The notes: generated by a model from the letters alone, not told the origin. 64,000 bases of DNA from an uncultured Kordiimonas sp. (GCA_947503575.1 CANNDZ010000001.1:2232001-2296000); one strand, 5' to 3'. Positions 42,748-50,695 are shown, numbered from the stretch's first letter. Numbers and translations are program-made.

Positions 42748-44484
42748 TTATCCGTCTATAAGGTGAGCAGTGCGGGCTGCGACGCGGGTCATAATATCTT
42801 GCCAGTCAGCCACACCATCTGCGCTGAAAAGTTCAGCCTGCTTGGCAAAAGGGACATGGTTTTCATGGCCAAAGCACCACCAGGGTGGCGCACCCGACAT
42901 CAGTAACGTTGGCGTACCGGCAGACATGGAAAACATTCCCGGCGCAGAACAAGATGACACAACCAGGCTGCAATTACAGGCAATCGCTAAATTAGCTTCA
43001 ATATCCGCTTTCAAATCAACGTCAGCAAAATTGCAAACGTCCACACCGTATTGATCTTTTATCGCAGCAAGCTCTTCGGTCACATCGCCGTATTGCAGGT
43101 TAACGAAGTCAACTTTATCCGCCAGCGCCATCAAGGGGCCCAGCTTATCAATGCCCGCGTACAAATACGCACGCTCTGATGCTACGATCCCGCTGCGCCA
43201 TGCCAGCCCGACTTTGGGTTTATCACCAATGGATGACAGCCTCATTTTAAATTCTAAAGCTCGGGTCGGATCGGCCACAAGATAGCCGTCTGGATGCGGT
43301 TGGATAGCTTCAGCGGTGCGCCAGTCGAATTTGGGTGAGCTGGCGACTGGCACATAATAGTCTATTTGTGCTTCGCCGTTTTTCATCAGCTTCTCAATGC
43401 CAGGGAACACACGATAACGATACCCTGAAACCACACGGTCGAGGTATCCGCCAACAACAGCATCAGGAAAACGCCGCTGGTATATACTGATCAATCGAGG
43501 GTCGCACCCAATATAAAGCTTGGCAGTTTTTTCGTATAGATACGGCAGATAGCTGCCCCACATGACTTCGTCACCGATACCCTGCTCTGCGGTAACAAAC
43601 AGGCTTTTGCCGTCAATATCCTCACCCTGCCACAACGGTAGCTTGTGCGTATAATGCTGCGTCTGGTTAGATTTGCGGCGGCTATCAAGCCTAAATTCAT
43701 AATGTTCCCATGCCTCTTCAAGGCGACCTTTTAAGAAAAGGAACTGAGCCGCACCGACCCTTGGCTCTGGCGAATTGGGATCTGACTTAATAGATTGAAG
43801 GGCAAGCTCCAGCGCCCTATCGATATCGTTACGGCGCGTGAAGGATATAGAATAGTTGCTGATAATTCTGGCATCATTGGGACTAAGCTTCAGGGCTTCT
43901 TCAAAAAACACATCAGCAGCATCAACGCCGTCTCGCTCCCGTACTTGCGTTGCCAGCACATTCCATAGGTCTGCATTTGTTGGGAAGTGCGGCAGAACAT
44001 TCTGAAGCATGCTGATACTGACATCATATTTGCGCAGGCCAGAATACGCTGTTGCAAGGTTGACATAGTTACCTGGATTGGTTGGCTCCAGAATTATGAG
44101 TTGTTCGCCCAGTTTGATGGCGATCTCATAAAAGCCCATCTCAAGGGCGAGACGCAGAATAATGCCGATAAGTTCCGCTGTTGGCTCGTGCACCTCAAGC
44201 GCACGCTGCAATACGGAGATAGCATGTTCCCGAACACCCAGCTGGACAAGCGCATGAGCCAGCACCGTTAGAACGGATAAATCCTGCGGCATGGCCTCCC
44301 AGGCAATCAGCAAATGCTTAACGGCGTCAGCCCATTCGCGTTGCTCTGCGTGTTTTTGACCAAGTTTCAGGGATTTCCTGATTTCACTGAGGCTAAGGCC
44401 TGTGTCGACCAAGCCCAGCTTTTCAACTTTACTGCGCTGAGCTTTTTGAGGTGCCTTGCGTGTTTTTTTCCTGCCTGATGCCAC
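42748..44484 (-). CDS. flmG: FlmG-type TPR flagellin glycosyltransferase
   Basis: 578 aa from GTG 44484 (codes VASGRKK), which has GGGAGG seven bases before it; the longer frame to 44601 starts with a hydrophobic stretch and a poor site. A basic N-terminus is followed by TPRs (about residues 35-270: LIAWEAMPQDLSVLTVLAHA, NYVNLATAYSGLRKYDVSIS, DARIISNYSISFTRRNDIDR), then a GT41/GT9-like catalytic half with VTAEQGIGDEVMWGSYLP and GLAWRSG. In Caulobacter FlmG binds flagellins by its TPRs and adds pseudaminic acid. First gene of the ten-gene sugar operon. Confidence 0.85.
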   Translation of the reverse strand: MASGRKKTRKAPQKAQRSKVEKLGLVDTGLSLSEIRKSLKLGQKHAEQREWADAVKHLLIAWEAMPQDLSVLTVLAHALVQLGVREHAISVLQRALEVHEPTAELIGIILRLALEMGFYEIAIKLGEQLIILEPTNPGNYVNLATAYSGLRKYDVSISMLQNVLPHFPTNADLWNVLATQVRERDGVDAADVFFEEALKLSPNDARIISNYSISFTRRNDIDRALELALQSIKSDPNSPEPRVGAAQFLFLKGRLEEAWEHYEFRLDSRRKSNQTQHYTHKLPLWQGEDIDGKSLFVTAEQGIGDEVMWGSYLPYLYEKTAKLYIGCDPRLISIYQRRFPDAVVGGYLDRVVSGYRYRVFPGIEKLMKNGEAQIDYYVPVASSPKFDWRTAEAIQPHPDGYLVADPTRALEFKMRLSSIGDKPKVGLAWRSGIVASERAYLYAGIDKLGPLMALADKVDFVNLQYGDVTEELAAIKDQYGVDVCNFADVDLKADIEANLAIACNCSLVVSSCSAPGMFSMSAGTPTLLMSGAPPWWCFGHENHVPFAKQAELFSADGVADWQDIMTRVAARTAHLIDG

Positions 44485-44733
44485 TTCTGCCTCCCGCGCG
44501 CCTGCTCTCGCTACGTCAATTACAAACGAGATAATCGAGTTACCGCAGCATAGTGCAAAGCCGATGCCAACAAAAATTCTGGCACTATTTCTGCAAAACA
44601 CCTTATGATATAAGCAGAATTTAAAATACGCTATAAGCGAATATTAACATTTCAGTACTAGATTTGGCTTGTCGTCAGTGCTCATTCAGTGGCAACGGCA
44701 TAATTTACCGGGCCAAACGCTTGGGAGGACTTT

Positions 44734-45132
44734 ATGGCGCTGAAGCTATCATTAAAGCCGGACGAACGCCTGGTTATAAATGGCGCGGTTATTGCAAACG
44801 TTGATCGTCGGACGACACTAATCGTCCACAATAAGGCTTCGATCTTAAGAGAAAAGGACATTTTGCAGGAAGAAGATGTGAATTCACCAGCTAAACGGAT
44901 CTACTTTCCGATCATGCTGATGTACATGGACCAAGGCAATACGAACAAATACTATGAAGAGTTTGTTTTGCGCATGACCGAATTCATGAGTGCGATATCA
45001 AGCCCAGAGGCAATTGAGAATTGTGTTCAAATCAGCCGCGACGTAATGGGCAAAAACTATTACAAAGCACTGATGACCTGCAAAAAACTGATCGATTTTG
45101 AAACAAGCCGCATTGGAGACACTGGAAACTAA
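44734..45132 (+). CDS. flbT: Flagellin regulator FlbT
   Basis: 132 aa. Starts MALKLSLKPDERLVINGAVI and continues TTLIVHNKASILREKDILQE and AKRIYFPIMLMYMD, the FlbT signature. In Caulobacter FlbT binds the 5' untranslated region of flagellin mRNA and lowers its stability and translation; in Brucella it is an activator. Good ribosome site (GGGAGGAC). Here it lies directly upstream of three flagellins whose leaders carry hairpins, the likely targets. The 250-bp gap to flmG is a divergent promoter region. Confidence 0.94.
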   Translation: MALKLSLKPDERLVINGAVIANVDRRTTLIVHNKASILREKDILQEEDVNSPAKRIYFPIMLMYMDQGNTNKYYEEFVLRMTEFMSAISSPEAIENCVQISRDVMGKNYYKALMTCKKLIDFETSRIGDTGN

Positions 45133-45150
45133 GGTTAAACGGGAATTTTA

Positions 45151-45573
45151 ATGTCGTATCAAGCATATCAAAAGGCCCAGACTTCAGTAGAGACGCCTAG
45201 CCAAGTCGAATATCGTTTATTCGTCCAGGTTACGAATGCGTTGATCGACGTGAAAGACAAACCCGTTACTGACCCGGATACAATTGCGGCCCTTGATTGG
45301 AACCGGCGTATGTGGTCGGTGTTTTCCAGTGACTGCGGCGCCAAAGGCAATCAGCTTCCTGACGGGCTGCGCGCAGGTGTTATTTCCCTTTCAATATGGG
45401 TATCCAAACACTCGTCTCTTGTTATGAGAGGCCAGGAAAGTATTGATAGTCTCATCAATATCAATAAAACGATCATGGAAGGCTTGGCTGATCAGGCCAA
45501 GCTGCAGGCAAGCGCACACCCATCAAATGATCCAGCGGCTCAGGCACCCAAACCTGTTAACGCCACTTTATAA
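45151..45573 (+). CDS. flaF: Flagellin biosynthesis/secretion regulator FlaF
   Basis: 140 aa, all helical: SYQAYQKAQTSVETPSQVEY, RLFVQVTNALIDVKDKP, ALDWNRRMWSVFSSDCGAKG and GVISLSIWVSKHSSLVMRG. This is the FlaF family, which works with FlbT; in Caulobacter FlaF is required for flagellin synthesis and acts as a flagellin secretion chaperone. Eighteen bp after flbT, so the two are cotranscribed. Confidence 0.94.
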   Translation: MSYQAYQKAQTSVETPSQVEYRLFVQVTNALIDVKDKPVTDPDTIAALDWNRRMWSVFSSDCGAKGNQLPDGLRAGVISLSIWVSKHSSLVMRGQESIDSLININKTIMEGLADQAKLQASAHPSNDPAAQAPKPVNATL

Positions 45574-45736
45574 CGCCTATCCGCTTTATCTATTAGTATC
45601 TGACAGGTTCCACCACTGCTGTGGTCTGTTTTTGAGTGCATAACCATGCTCTTTGGCAGGCGTGCATCATTTTGACCGGACAATAGACCCACGCAAGACC
45701 GTCAAAAGGCATCCGTAGGTAAATTTTGCATACCAT

Positions 45737-45894
45737 CGGCAAATTTTTCCGCCCGTTTCGCAGCGACACTCGGCAAAATTAACCTCCTAGATGCGGCAAG
45801 CTTTACCCACCAATGGCTTCTTGGAAACGGCGCATGCAAAATTTTTAATAAAATTCAATGGATTAACGCGCTAGCGCCAATACCCGGCAAAATT
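45737..45894 (+). promoter_or_regulatory. Cluster of CGGCAAAATT elements upstream of flagellin 2
   Basis: CGGCAAATTT at 45737, CGGCAAAATT at 45771, CGGCAAGCTT at 45794 and CGGCAAAATT at 45885, the last abutting the -24 box. They lie in the 407-bp gap between flaF and flagellin 2, which holds no gene. They look like ftr/FlbD binding sites, which in Caulobacter lie both upstream of and overlapping sigma-54 promoters. Confidence 0.55.
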
Positions 45895-45909
45895 GGCACG
45901 GGTCCTGCT
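45894..45909 (+). promoter_or_regulatory. Sigma-54 promoter of flagellin 2
   Basis: TGGCACGGGTCCTGCT: perfect -24 box, GG-N10-GC spacing kept. A start near 45920 would begin the transcript at the first leader hairpin. Confidence 0.88.
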
Positions 45910-45920
45910 GAGAGGGTTTC

Positions 45921-45974
45921 GGAAGCAAAAGGCCTCCGGGAGCAAAAAGCTCTGAACAACTCTCAGAATGGAGA
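45921..45974 (+). promoter_or_regulatory. Flagellin 2 mRNA leader with A-loop hairpins and masked Shine-Dalgarno
   Basis: Hairpin 1: GGAAGC-AAAAG-GCCTCC (45921-45937, one A-C mismatch). Hairpin 2: GAGC-AAAAA-GCTC (45940-45952). Hairpin 3: TCTC-AGAATG-GAGA (45961-45974), in which the GGAGA Shine-Dalgarno pairs. The same order is found in the flagellin 4 leader and partly in flagellin 3. Likely FlbT or another post-transcriptional regulator target. Confidence 0.65.
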
Positions 45975-45980
45975 TACATA

Positions 45981-46808
45981 ATGGCGTTTTCAGTAAACAC
46001 CAATGCAGGTGCGTTTGCAGCCCTGCAAAACCTGAATAAAACTACCTCTCAACTGAACACAATCCAAACTCAGATCAACACGGGCTTGAAGGTTGCATCG
46101 GCAAAGGACGATGCGGCGACGTTCGCTATTGCGCAAACTCTGCGCGGTGATGTTGCAGGCCTGAACGCAGTTAAGGGATCGCTTGATCGGTCTCAGTCCA
46201 CCATTGATGTGGCGATTGCCGCCGGCGAGGCGGTTTCTGACCTTCTTATCGAACTGAAGGAAAAAGCTGTTGCCGCCAAAGACGCCGGTTTGGATACTGC
46301 CAGCCGGAACTCGCTCAATAATGACTTTGGCCAGCTTCGTGACCAGATCACCTCGATCGTGGCGAACGCTGAGTTCAATGGCACCAATGCCGTAGAAAGC
46401 GGCGGTGACGCTATTGTTGCCATCACCAACGACACAGGCAGCAACAGCATCACGATTGCAGCTCAAGACCTGTCTTTGGGCGGTGCAAACGTTACCATTA
46501 CGGCTACCCAGAGCATTGGCACGGCGGCGGCAGCATCTTCGGCAGTAGATAATATTGAATCGTCTATTGCGAACGTGAACACAGCCCTTTCCGAGCTTGG
46601 TTCAGGCGCATCCCGTCTGGATTTGCAAAGAACCTTTGTGAACCAACTGTCGGACGCAATTGAAGTGGGTGTTGGTAATCTGGTTGATGCTGACCTGGCA
46701 CAAGCAAGTGCGGACTTGCAGTCCCTGCAGGTGAAACAGCAGCTTGGCCTTCAGGCGCTATCCATCGCCAACCAGGCCCCAAGTACAGTCTTGTCCCTAT
46801 TCGGGTAA
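45981..46808 (+). CDS. Flagellin 2
   Basis: 275 aa short flagellin with conserved ends: NTNAGAFAALQNLNKTTSQL, TQINTGLKVASAKDDAATFA; C-terminal LQSLQVKQQLGLQALSIANQ. The D1 part is almost identical to that of flagellin 4; the middle (residues about 155-185) differs (SITIAAQDLSLGGANVTITA). Many Ser/Thr in the central region are possible glycosylation sites for the adjacent FlmG system. A terminator follows. Confidence 0.96.
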   Translation: MAFSVNTNAGAFAALQNLNKTTSQLNTIQTQINTGLKVASAKDDAATFAIAQTLRGDVAGLNAVKGSLDRSQSTIDVAIAAGEAVSDLLIELKEKAVAAKDAGLDTASRNSLNNDFGQLRDQITSIVANAEFNGTNAVESGGDAIVAITNDTGSNSITIAAQDLSLGGANVTITATQSIGTAAAASSAVDNIESSIANVNTALSELGSGASRLDLQRTFVNQLSDAIEVGVGNLVDADLAQASADLQSLQVKQQLGLQALSIANQAPSTVLSLFG

Positions 46809-46833
46809 GTGGTTCCTTAGGAATCGCTACTTT

Positions 46834-46859
46834 AAGGGCCCTTCGGGGCCCTTTTTTTT
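46834..46859 (+). terminator. Rho-independent terminator of flagellin 2
   Basis: GGGCCC-TTCG-GGGCCC hairpin flanked by AA and T8; a UUCG tetraloop terminator. Starts 26 bp after the flagellin 2 stop. Confidence 0.95.
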
Positions 46860-47026
46860 GGCTAGTTATATGGGCCTGCAGGTATTGCGCATTTGTGGGT
46901 CACGACCGCAAACACTACTCGGCAGATTTCTCCAACTCACGGGTACTATTTGCCCTGCCAGGTATCCTATACTTGCCCACTCATCCTAGTTTCAATATTT
47001 TATCCATATTTTACAATATCTTACGG

Positions 47027-47042
47027 TGGCACACTCCTTGCG
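47027..47042 (+). promoter_or_regulatory. Sigma-54 promoter of flagellin 3
   Basis: TGGCACACTCCTTGCG matches the TGGCAC-N5-TTGC consensus. CGGCAGATTT at 46920 and reversed GGGCAAATAG and GGGCAAGTAT motifs at about 46945-46977 resemble the upstream elements of the other flagellin genes. Confidence 0.9.
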
Positions 47043-47055
47043 CTTATGCGGTCGA

Positions 47056-47092
47056 GAGCAGAAAGGCTCATTAATATATTCTCAAAAGGAGA
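47056..47092 (+). promoter_or_regulatory. Flagellin 3 mRNA leader hairpins
   Basis: GAGC-AGAAAG-GCTC (47056-47069) and TCTC-AAAAG-GAGA (47080-47092); the second again includes the GGAGA Shine-Dalgarno. Only two hairpins, compared with three in the leaders of flagellins 2 and 4. Confidence 0.6.
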
Positions 47093-47098
47093 CGACAC

Positions 47099-47926
47099 AT
47101 GACTTTTTCAGTAAATACAAACGCCGCAGCATTGGACGCCCTTCAAAACTTGAACCGGACATCTGCGAAGTTGGAAAAAGTGCAAACTGCAATTAACACG
47201 GGGCTCAGTGTGGCTTCATCGAAAGACAACAGTGCTATTTTTGCCATTGCGCAAACCTTGCGGGCAGACGTGTCCGGCATTCGTGCCGCCACCAGCTCCA
47301 TTGATCGCGCCTTGTCTTCGATTGATGTCGCAATTGCCGCAGGGGAAGCTGTGTCGGATCTTCTGATCGAAATGAAAGAAAAGGCAGTAGCCGCCAAAGA
47401 TGGCGGACTTGATACAGCCAGCCGGACGTCTTTGAACAACGACTTTACGCAATTAAGAGATCAAATTACCTCTATTGTACAAAATGCTGAGTTCAATGGC
47501 ACAAATGTCGTGGAAAATGGGGGCGATGCTATTGTCGCCATTACCAATGATGATGGCAGCAACACCATTACGGTGGGTGCTCAGGATCTGTCATTGGGCG
47601 GCGGCAATGTTACGATTACCGGTACGCAATCGATTGGAACCGCCGCAGCAGCATCTGCCGCTGTTGCAAATGTCGAATCCTCAATCGCAAATGTGAACAC
47701 ATCTTTGTCACGTTTGGGGTCGGGTGCAAACCGTCTTGAATTGCAAGCCCAGTTTGTATCGCGCCTTCGGGACGCGATCGAAGTGGGTATTGGTAACCTT
47801 GTTGATGCCGATTTGGCGAAAGAGTCTGCAAACCTGCAGGCAATTCAGGTGAAGCAGCAGCTGGGCCTTCAGGCTTTGTCTATTGCAAACCAGGCGCCTC
47901 AGGCTGTTACAGGGCTATTCCAGTAA
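47099..47926 (+). CDS. Flagellin 3
   Basis: 275 aa. N-terminus NTNAAALDALQNLNRTSAKL and TAINTGLSVASSKDNSAIFA; C-terminus DLAKESANLQAIQVKQQLGL. It differs from its neighbours over the first 90 residues and in LSRLGSGANRLELQAQFVSR, but its centre (NTITVGAQDLSLGGGNVTIT) matches flagellin 4. Own sigma-54 promoter; a hairpin follows the gene. Confidence 0.96.
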   Translation: MTFSVNTNAAALDALQNLNRTSAKLEKVQTAINTGLSVASSKDNSAIFAIAQTLRADVSGIRAATSSIDRALSSIDVAIAAGEAVSDLLIEMKEKAVAAKDGGLDTASRTSLNNDFTQLRDQITSIVQNAEFNGTNVVENGGDAIVAITNDDGSNTITVGAQDLSLGGGNVTITGTQSIGTAAAASAAVANVESSIANVNTSLSRLGSGANRLELQAQFVSRLRDAIEVGIGNLVDADLAKESANLQAIQVKQQLGLQALSIANQAPQAVTGLFQ

Positions 47927-47936
47927 ACTTGAGCCA

Positions 47937-47954
47937 GGTGGGCTGCGGCCCACC
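47937..47954 (+). terminator. Hairpin after flagellin 3, possible weak terminator
   Basis: GGTGGGC-TGCG-GCCCACC, 7-bp perfect stem 10 bp past the stop, but with no T tract. It may act as a 3' stabiliser or a Rho-dependent stop. Confidence 0.55.
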
Positions 47955-48018
47955 GGGCAATCTTTACCTACTTACCGGCAAAAACTAGGCGCAATCTGCC
48001 TGCCCGGCATATATTGCC
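47954..48018 (+). promoter_or_regulatory. CGGCAA-type elements upstream of flagellin 4
   Basis: CGGGCAATCTTTACC at 47954, CGGCAAAAACTAGGC at 47976 and CCGGCATATATTGCC at 48004, about 90-150 bp before the sigma-54 promoter, the distance expected for an enhancer. Confidence 0.5.
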
Positions 48019-48106
48019 TATAGCTGCACTCCCCAGCCTATCTGCGCCCGGTCTTAATTCCTTATATTTTTCATATATTTAGAAGACAGGCACATTCTGC
48101 CGGTTT

Positions 48107-48122
48107 TGGCATCGATATTGCA
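48107..48122 (+). promoter_or_regulatory. Sigma-54 promoter of flagellin 4
   Basis: TGGCATCGATATTGCA: GG-N10-GC with a full TTGCA -12 box. The transcript would begin near 48133, directly at the first leader hairpin. Confidence 0.88.
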
Positions 48123-48133
48123 TTTTTCGTTTC

Positions 48134-48185
48134 GGGACAAAAAGTCCCTGCGAGCAAAAAGCTCGACATAAACTCCAAAAAGGAG
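48134..48185 (+). promoter_or_regulatory. Flagellin 4 mRNA leader: three hairpins, each with an AAAAA loop
   Basis: GGGAC-AAAAA-GTCCC (48134-48148), CGAGC-AAAAA-GCTCG (48151-48165) and CTCC-AAAAA-GGAG (48173-48185). The last stem contains the Shine-Dalgarno GGAG eight bases before the ATG. Loops are identical, stems differ in sequence, so structure is what is kept. Confidence 0.75.
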
Positions 48186-48192
48186 AAGCAAA

Positions 48193-49020
48193 ATGGCTTT
48201 CTCGGTAAACACTAATGCGGGTGCTTTTGCAGCCCTGCAAAACCTTAACAAAACCACCAGTGACCTGGGTACGGTGCAAAATCGCATCAACACAGGCTTA
48301 AAAGTTGCATCGGCAAAAGACGATGCGGCGACGTTCGCTATTGCACAAACCCTTCGCGGGGATGTTGCAGGCCTGAACGCGGTTAAGTCTTCACTTGACC
48401 GGTCCCAATCTACCATCGATGTGGCAATTGCCGCAGGCGAAGCAGTTTCTGACCTTCTTATTGAACTGAAGGAAAAAGCTGTTGCCGCCAAAGATGCCGG
48501 TTTGGATACTGCCAGCCGGAACTCCCTCAACAATGACTTTGGCCAGCTTCGTGACCAGATCACTTCGATCGTATCGAACGCTGAGTTCAATGGTACAAAT
48601 GTTGTGGAAAGCAGCGGTGACGCTATCGTCGCCATCACCAACGACACCGGCAGCAACACCATTACGGTGGGCGCGCAGGACTTGTCACTTGGTGGCGGTA
48701 ATGTGACCCTGACTGCGACACAAGGTATTGCTTCAGCAGCTGCAGCGTCAGCCGCCGTGGACAATATCGAATCGTCTATTTCTAATGTGAATACAGCCCT
48801 TTCTGAGCTGGGTTCAGGCGCATCCCGTCTGGATCTGCAAAGAACCTTTGTGAACCAACTATCTGATGCCCTTGAAGTGGGTATTGGTAACCTGGTTGAC
48901 GCTGACCTGGCTAGTGAATCTGCGAACTTGCAGGCACTGCAGGTGCGGCAGCAGCTTGGTTTACAGGCATTGTCGATTGCCAACCAGGCTCCGTCGACAG
49001 TTCTCGGGCTCTTCCGATAA
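48193..49020 (+). CDS. Flagellin 4
   Basis: 275 aa. The first 95 residues nearly equal flagellin 2 (LKVASAKDDAATFAIAQTLR) and the C-terminal third also does (SELGSGASRLDLQRTFVNQL), while the middle NTITVGAQDLSLGGGNVT is that of flagellin 3, which suggests gene conversion between copies. Last of the tandem flagellins. Confidence 0.96.
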   Translation: MAFSVNTNAGAFAALQNLNKTTSDLGTVQNRINTGLKVASAKDDAATFAIAQTLRGDVAGLNAVKSSLDRSQSTIDVAIAAGEAVSDLLIELKEKAVAAKDAGLDTASRNSLNNDFGQLRDQITSIVSNAEFNGTNVVESSGDAIVAITNDTGSNTITVGAQDLSLGGGNVTLTATQGIASAAAASAAVDNIESSISNVNTALSELGSGASRLDLQRTFVNQLSDALEVGIGNLVDADLASESANLQALQVRQQLGLQALSIANQAPSTVLGLFR

Positions 49021-49028
49021 GAACGACT

Positions 49029-49057
49029 CTGAGTGAATCCCTCGTGGGTTCACTCAG
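49029..49057 (+). terminator. Hairpin after flagellin 4, possible terminator
   Basis: CTGAGTGAA(T)CCC-TCGT-GGGTTCACTCAG, 12 paired bases with a single bulge; no T run behind it. It separates flagellin 4 from flaG only incompletely, so read-through into flaG is possible. Confidence 0.55.
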
Positions 49058-49170
49058 ACCTTGATTATTGGAATATAATAGTGAGCGCGCTTCGACAGTC
49101 ATGAGTAACCATCCATAGTGAGGATGGAAAAGTATGAAGCAGCACTGAAAATCACGTTCGGAGTGGAACG

Positions 49171-49584
49171 ATGACTGAAATTGGTAGCAGCGGTAATGGT
49201 GCTCAGGTGGTAAACCTGAAAACTAATTCCACGCGTAGCCCAGGGTCAGACAGCGTTGAACGCGGAACGACCCCGGCAGCTACGCCGAAAACAGATGCAA
49301 CAACCCAGCCGATAGGTAATGGTGCTGAGGCCTTGGGGGCCGAAGTAATCAAAGACCCTTTCGAACAGGCAGCGGGGGTTCTGGAAGAATTCATCCCTGA
49401 ATTCGAACAGATACCAAACACTCGTTTGCGCATCGATAAGGACGACGAAACAGGCAGGTTCGTATACTACAGTGTAGACGACGAATCCGGAGAAGTGGTC
49501 AGGCAATTCCCGCCGGAAAACATTCTCAAATTTCTGTCGTATTACAGAGGCTTGGAAGGGTTGTTGCTGGACGATAAAATTTAG
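49171..49584 (+). CDS. flaG: FlaG-family flagellar protein
   Basis: 137 aa. A low-complexity N-terminus (residues 1-60) is followed by the FlaG domain: NTRLRIDKDDETGRFVYYSV, DDESGEVVRQFPPENILKFL. FlaG proteins affect filament length and often follow flagellin genes. Ribosome site GGAGTGG. No sigma-54 promoter seen just upstream, so it is probably read from flagellin 4. Confidence 0.85.
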   Translation: MTEIGSSGNGAQVVNLKTNSTRSPGSDSVERGTTPAATPKTDATTQPIGNGAEALGAEVIKDPFEQAAGVLEEFIPEFEQIPNTRLRIDKDDETGRFVYYSVDDESGEVVRQFPPENILKFLSYYRGLEGLLLDDKI

Positions 49585-49832
49585 GCTGCAAGCCTGAAAC
49601 TTGTAGCCTTTAAACAGGCTGGTACCCTTCGGGTATTGATGCACTTGCTTTGTTCGCCGATCTTGGCACGACGGAGCAAGCTTTTTGCGTTGTCCAAAAG
49701 TAATTGGCATGTGCCCATATTTCTCATGCAGCGGCGATTGCAAGATAGTATTAAATCACTGAAAGTCTGGAAACGTCCAAATATTGCTCTACGTCTGGAC
49801 TAGTTCAAAAACTTTGCAGGAGTATCCCGTTA

Positions 49833-50678
49833 ATGCAATTTGATGGTACCCAAAACTATGTCGCAACTGATGACCTAAAGGTTGCCGTAAATGCTGCAGC
49901 CACATTGCGCCGCCCTCTTCTCATTAAGGGAGAACCCGGGACGGGAAAAACAGTCCTCGCACACGAAGTTGCCGAGGCATTTGGTACCGATCTTATAGAA
50001 TGGCATATCAAATCAACAACCAAAGCACAGCAAGGTCTGTATGAGTACGACGCAGTATCACGCCTTCGGGACAGCCAACTTGGTGATGAAAAAGTAAAAG
50101 ACATTCGCAACTACATAAAAAAAGGCAAACTTTGGGAAGCATTTACCAGCGAACAAACACCTGTATTGCTGATTGATGAAATTGATAAAGCCGATATCGA
50201 GTTTCCGAACGACCTTTTGCTTGAGTTGGATCGCATGGAATTCCATGTGTATGAAACAGGTGAAACGATTAAAGCGGTTAATCGCCCGGTTGTTATTATT
50301 ACTTCCAACAACGAGAAAGAACTACCGGACGCCTTTTTACGTCGCTGTTTCTTCCACTTCATCAAGTTCCCTGATGAAGAAACAATGAAAAGCATCATTG
50401 ATGTCCACTATCCGGACATATCCAACAAATTGGTAAAACAAGCGCTCAATATCTTTTTTGAAATCCGCGAGGTGCCTGGCTTGAAGAAGAAGCCGTCCAC
50501 GAGCGAGCTTCTGGACTGGCTCAAACTTCTGATGGCGGAGGACCTACCGGAAGAAGTGCTTAAGTCAAAAGATCCAAACAGCTTGATTCCGCCGCTTCAC
50601 GGCGCGTTGCTCAAAAATGAGCAAGACGTTCATTTGTTTGAGAAGCTAGCCTTTATGAATCGTCGCAAAACGGTTTAA
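49833..50678 (+). CDS. MoxR-type AAA+ ATPase
   Basis: 281 aa. Walker A GEPGTGKTVLAHEVA, Walker B PVLLIDEIDKAD, sensor TSNNEKELPDAFLRRC (arginine finger). The family works as a chaperone with a VWA protein; the partner gene follows by 17 bp. Ribosome site AGGAG. The pair forms the CoxD-CoxE-like layout but no CO dehydrogenase or other client gene is nearby, so the client is unknown. Confidence 0.95.
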   Translation: MQFDGTQNYVATDDLKVAVNAAATLRRPLLIKGEPGTGKTVLAHEVAEAFGTDLIEWHIKSTTKAQQGLYEYDAVSRLRDSQLGDEKVKDIRNYIKKGKLWEAFTSEQTPVLLIDEIDKADIEFPNDLLLELDRMEFHVYETGETIKAVNRPVVIITSNNEKELPDAFLRRCFFHFIKFPDEETMKSIIDVHYPDISNKLVKQALNIFFEIREVPGLKKKPSTSELLDWLKLLMAEDLPEEVLKSKDPNSLIPPLHGALLKNEQDVHLFEKLAFMNRRKTV

Positions 50679-50695
50679 ACAGGAACGAGCATCCC

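Noticed and set aside
44485-44601. Membrane anchor at the N-terminus of FlmG
   Set aside because: The hydrophobic stretch precedes the better GTG start with GGGAGG; the upstream GTG has no properly spaced ribosome site.
48054-48983. Minus-strand 309-aa frame opposite flagellin 4
   Set aside because: Composition mirrors the flagellin coding strand; similar shadows appear opposite flagellins 2 and 3.
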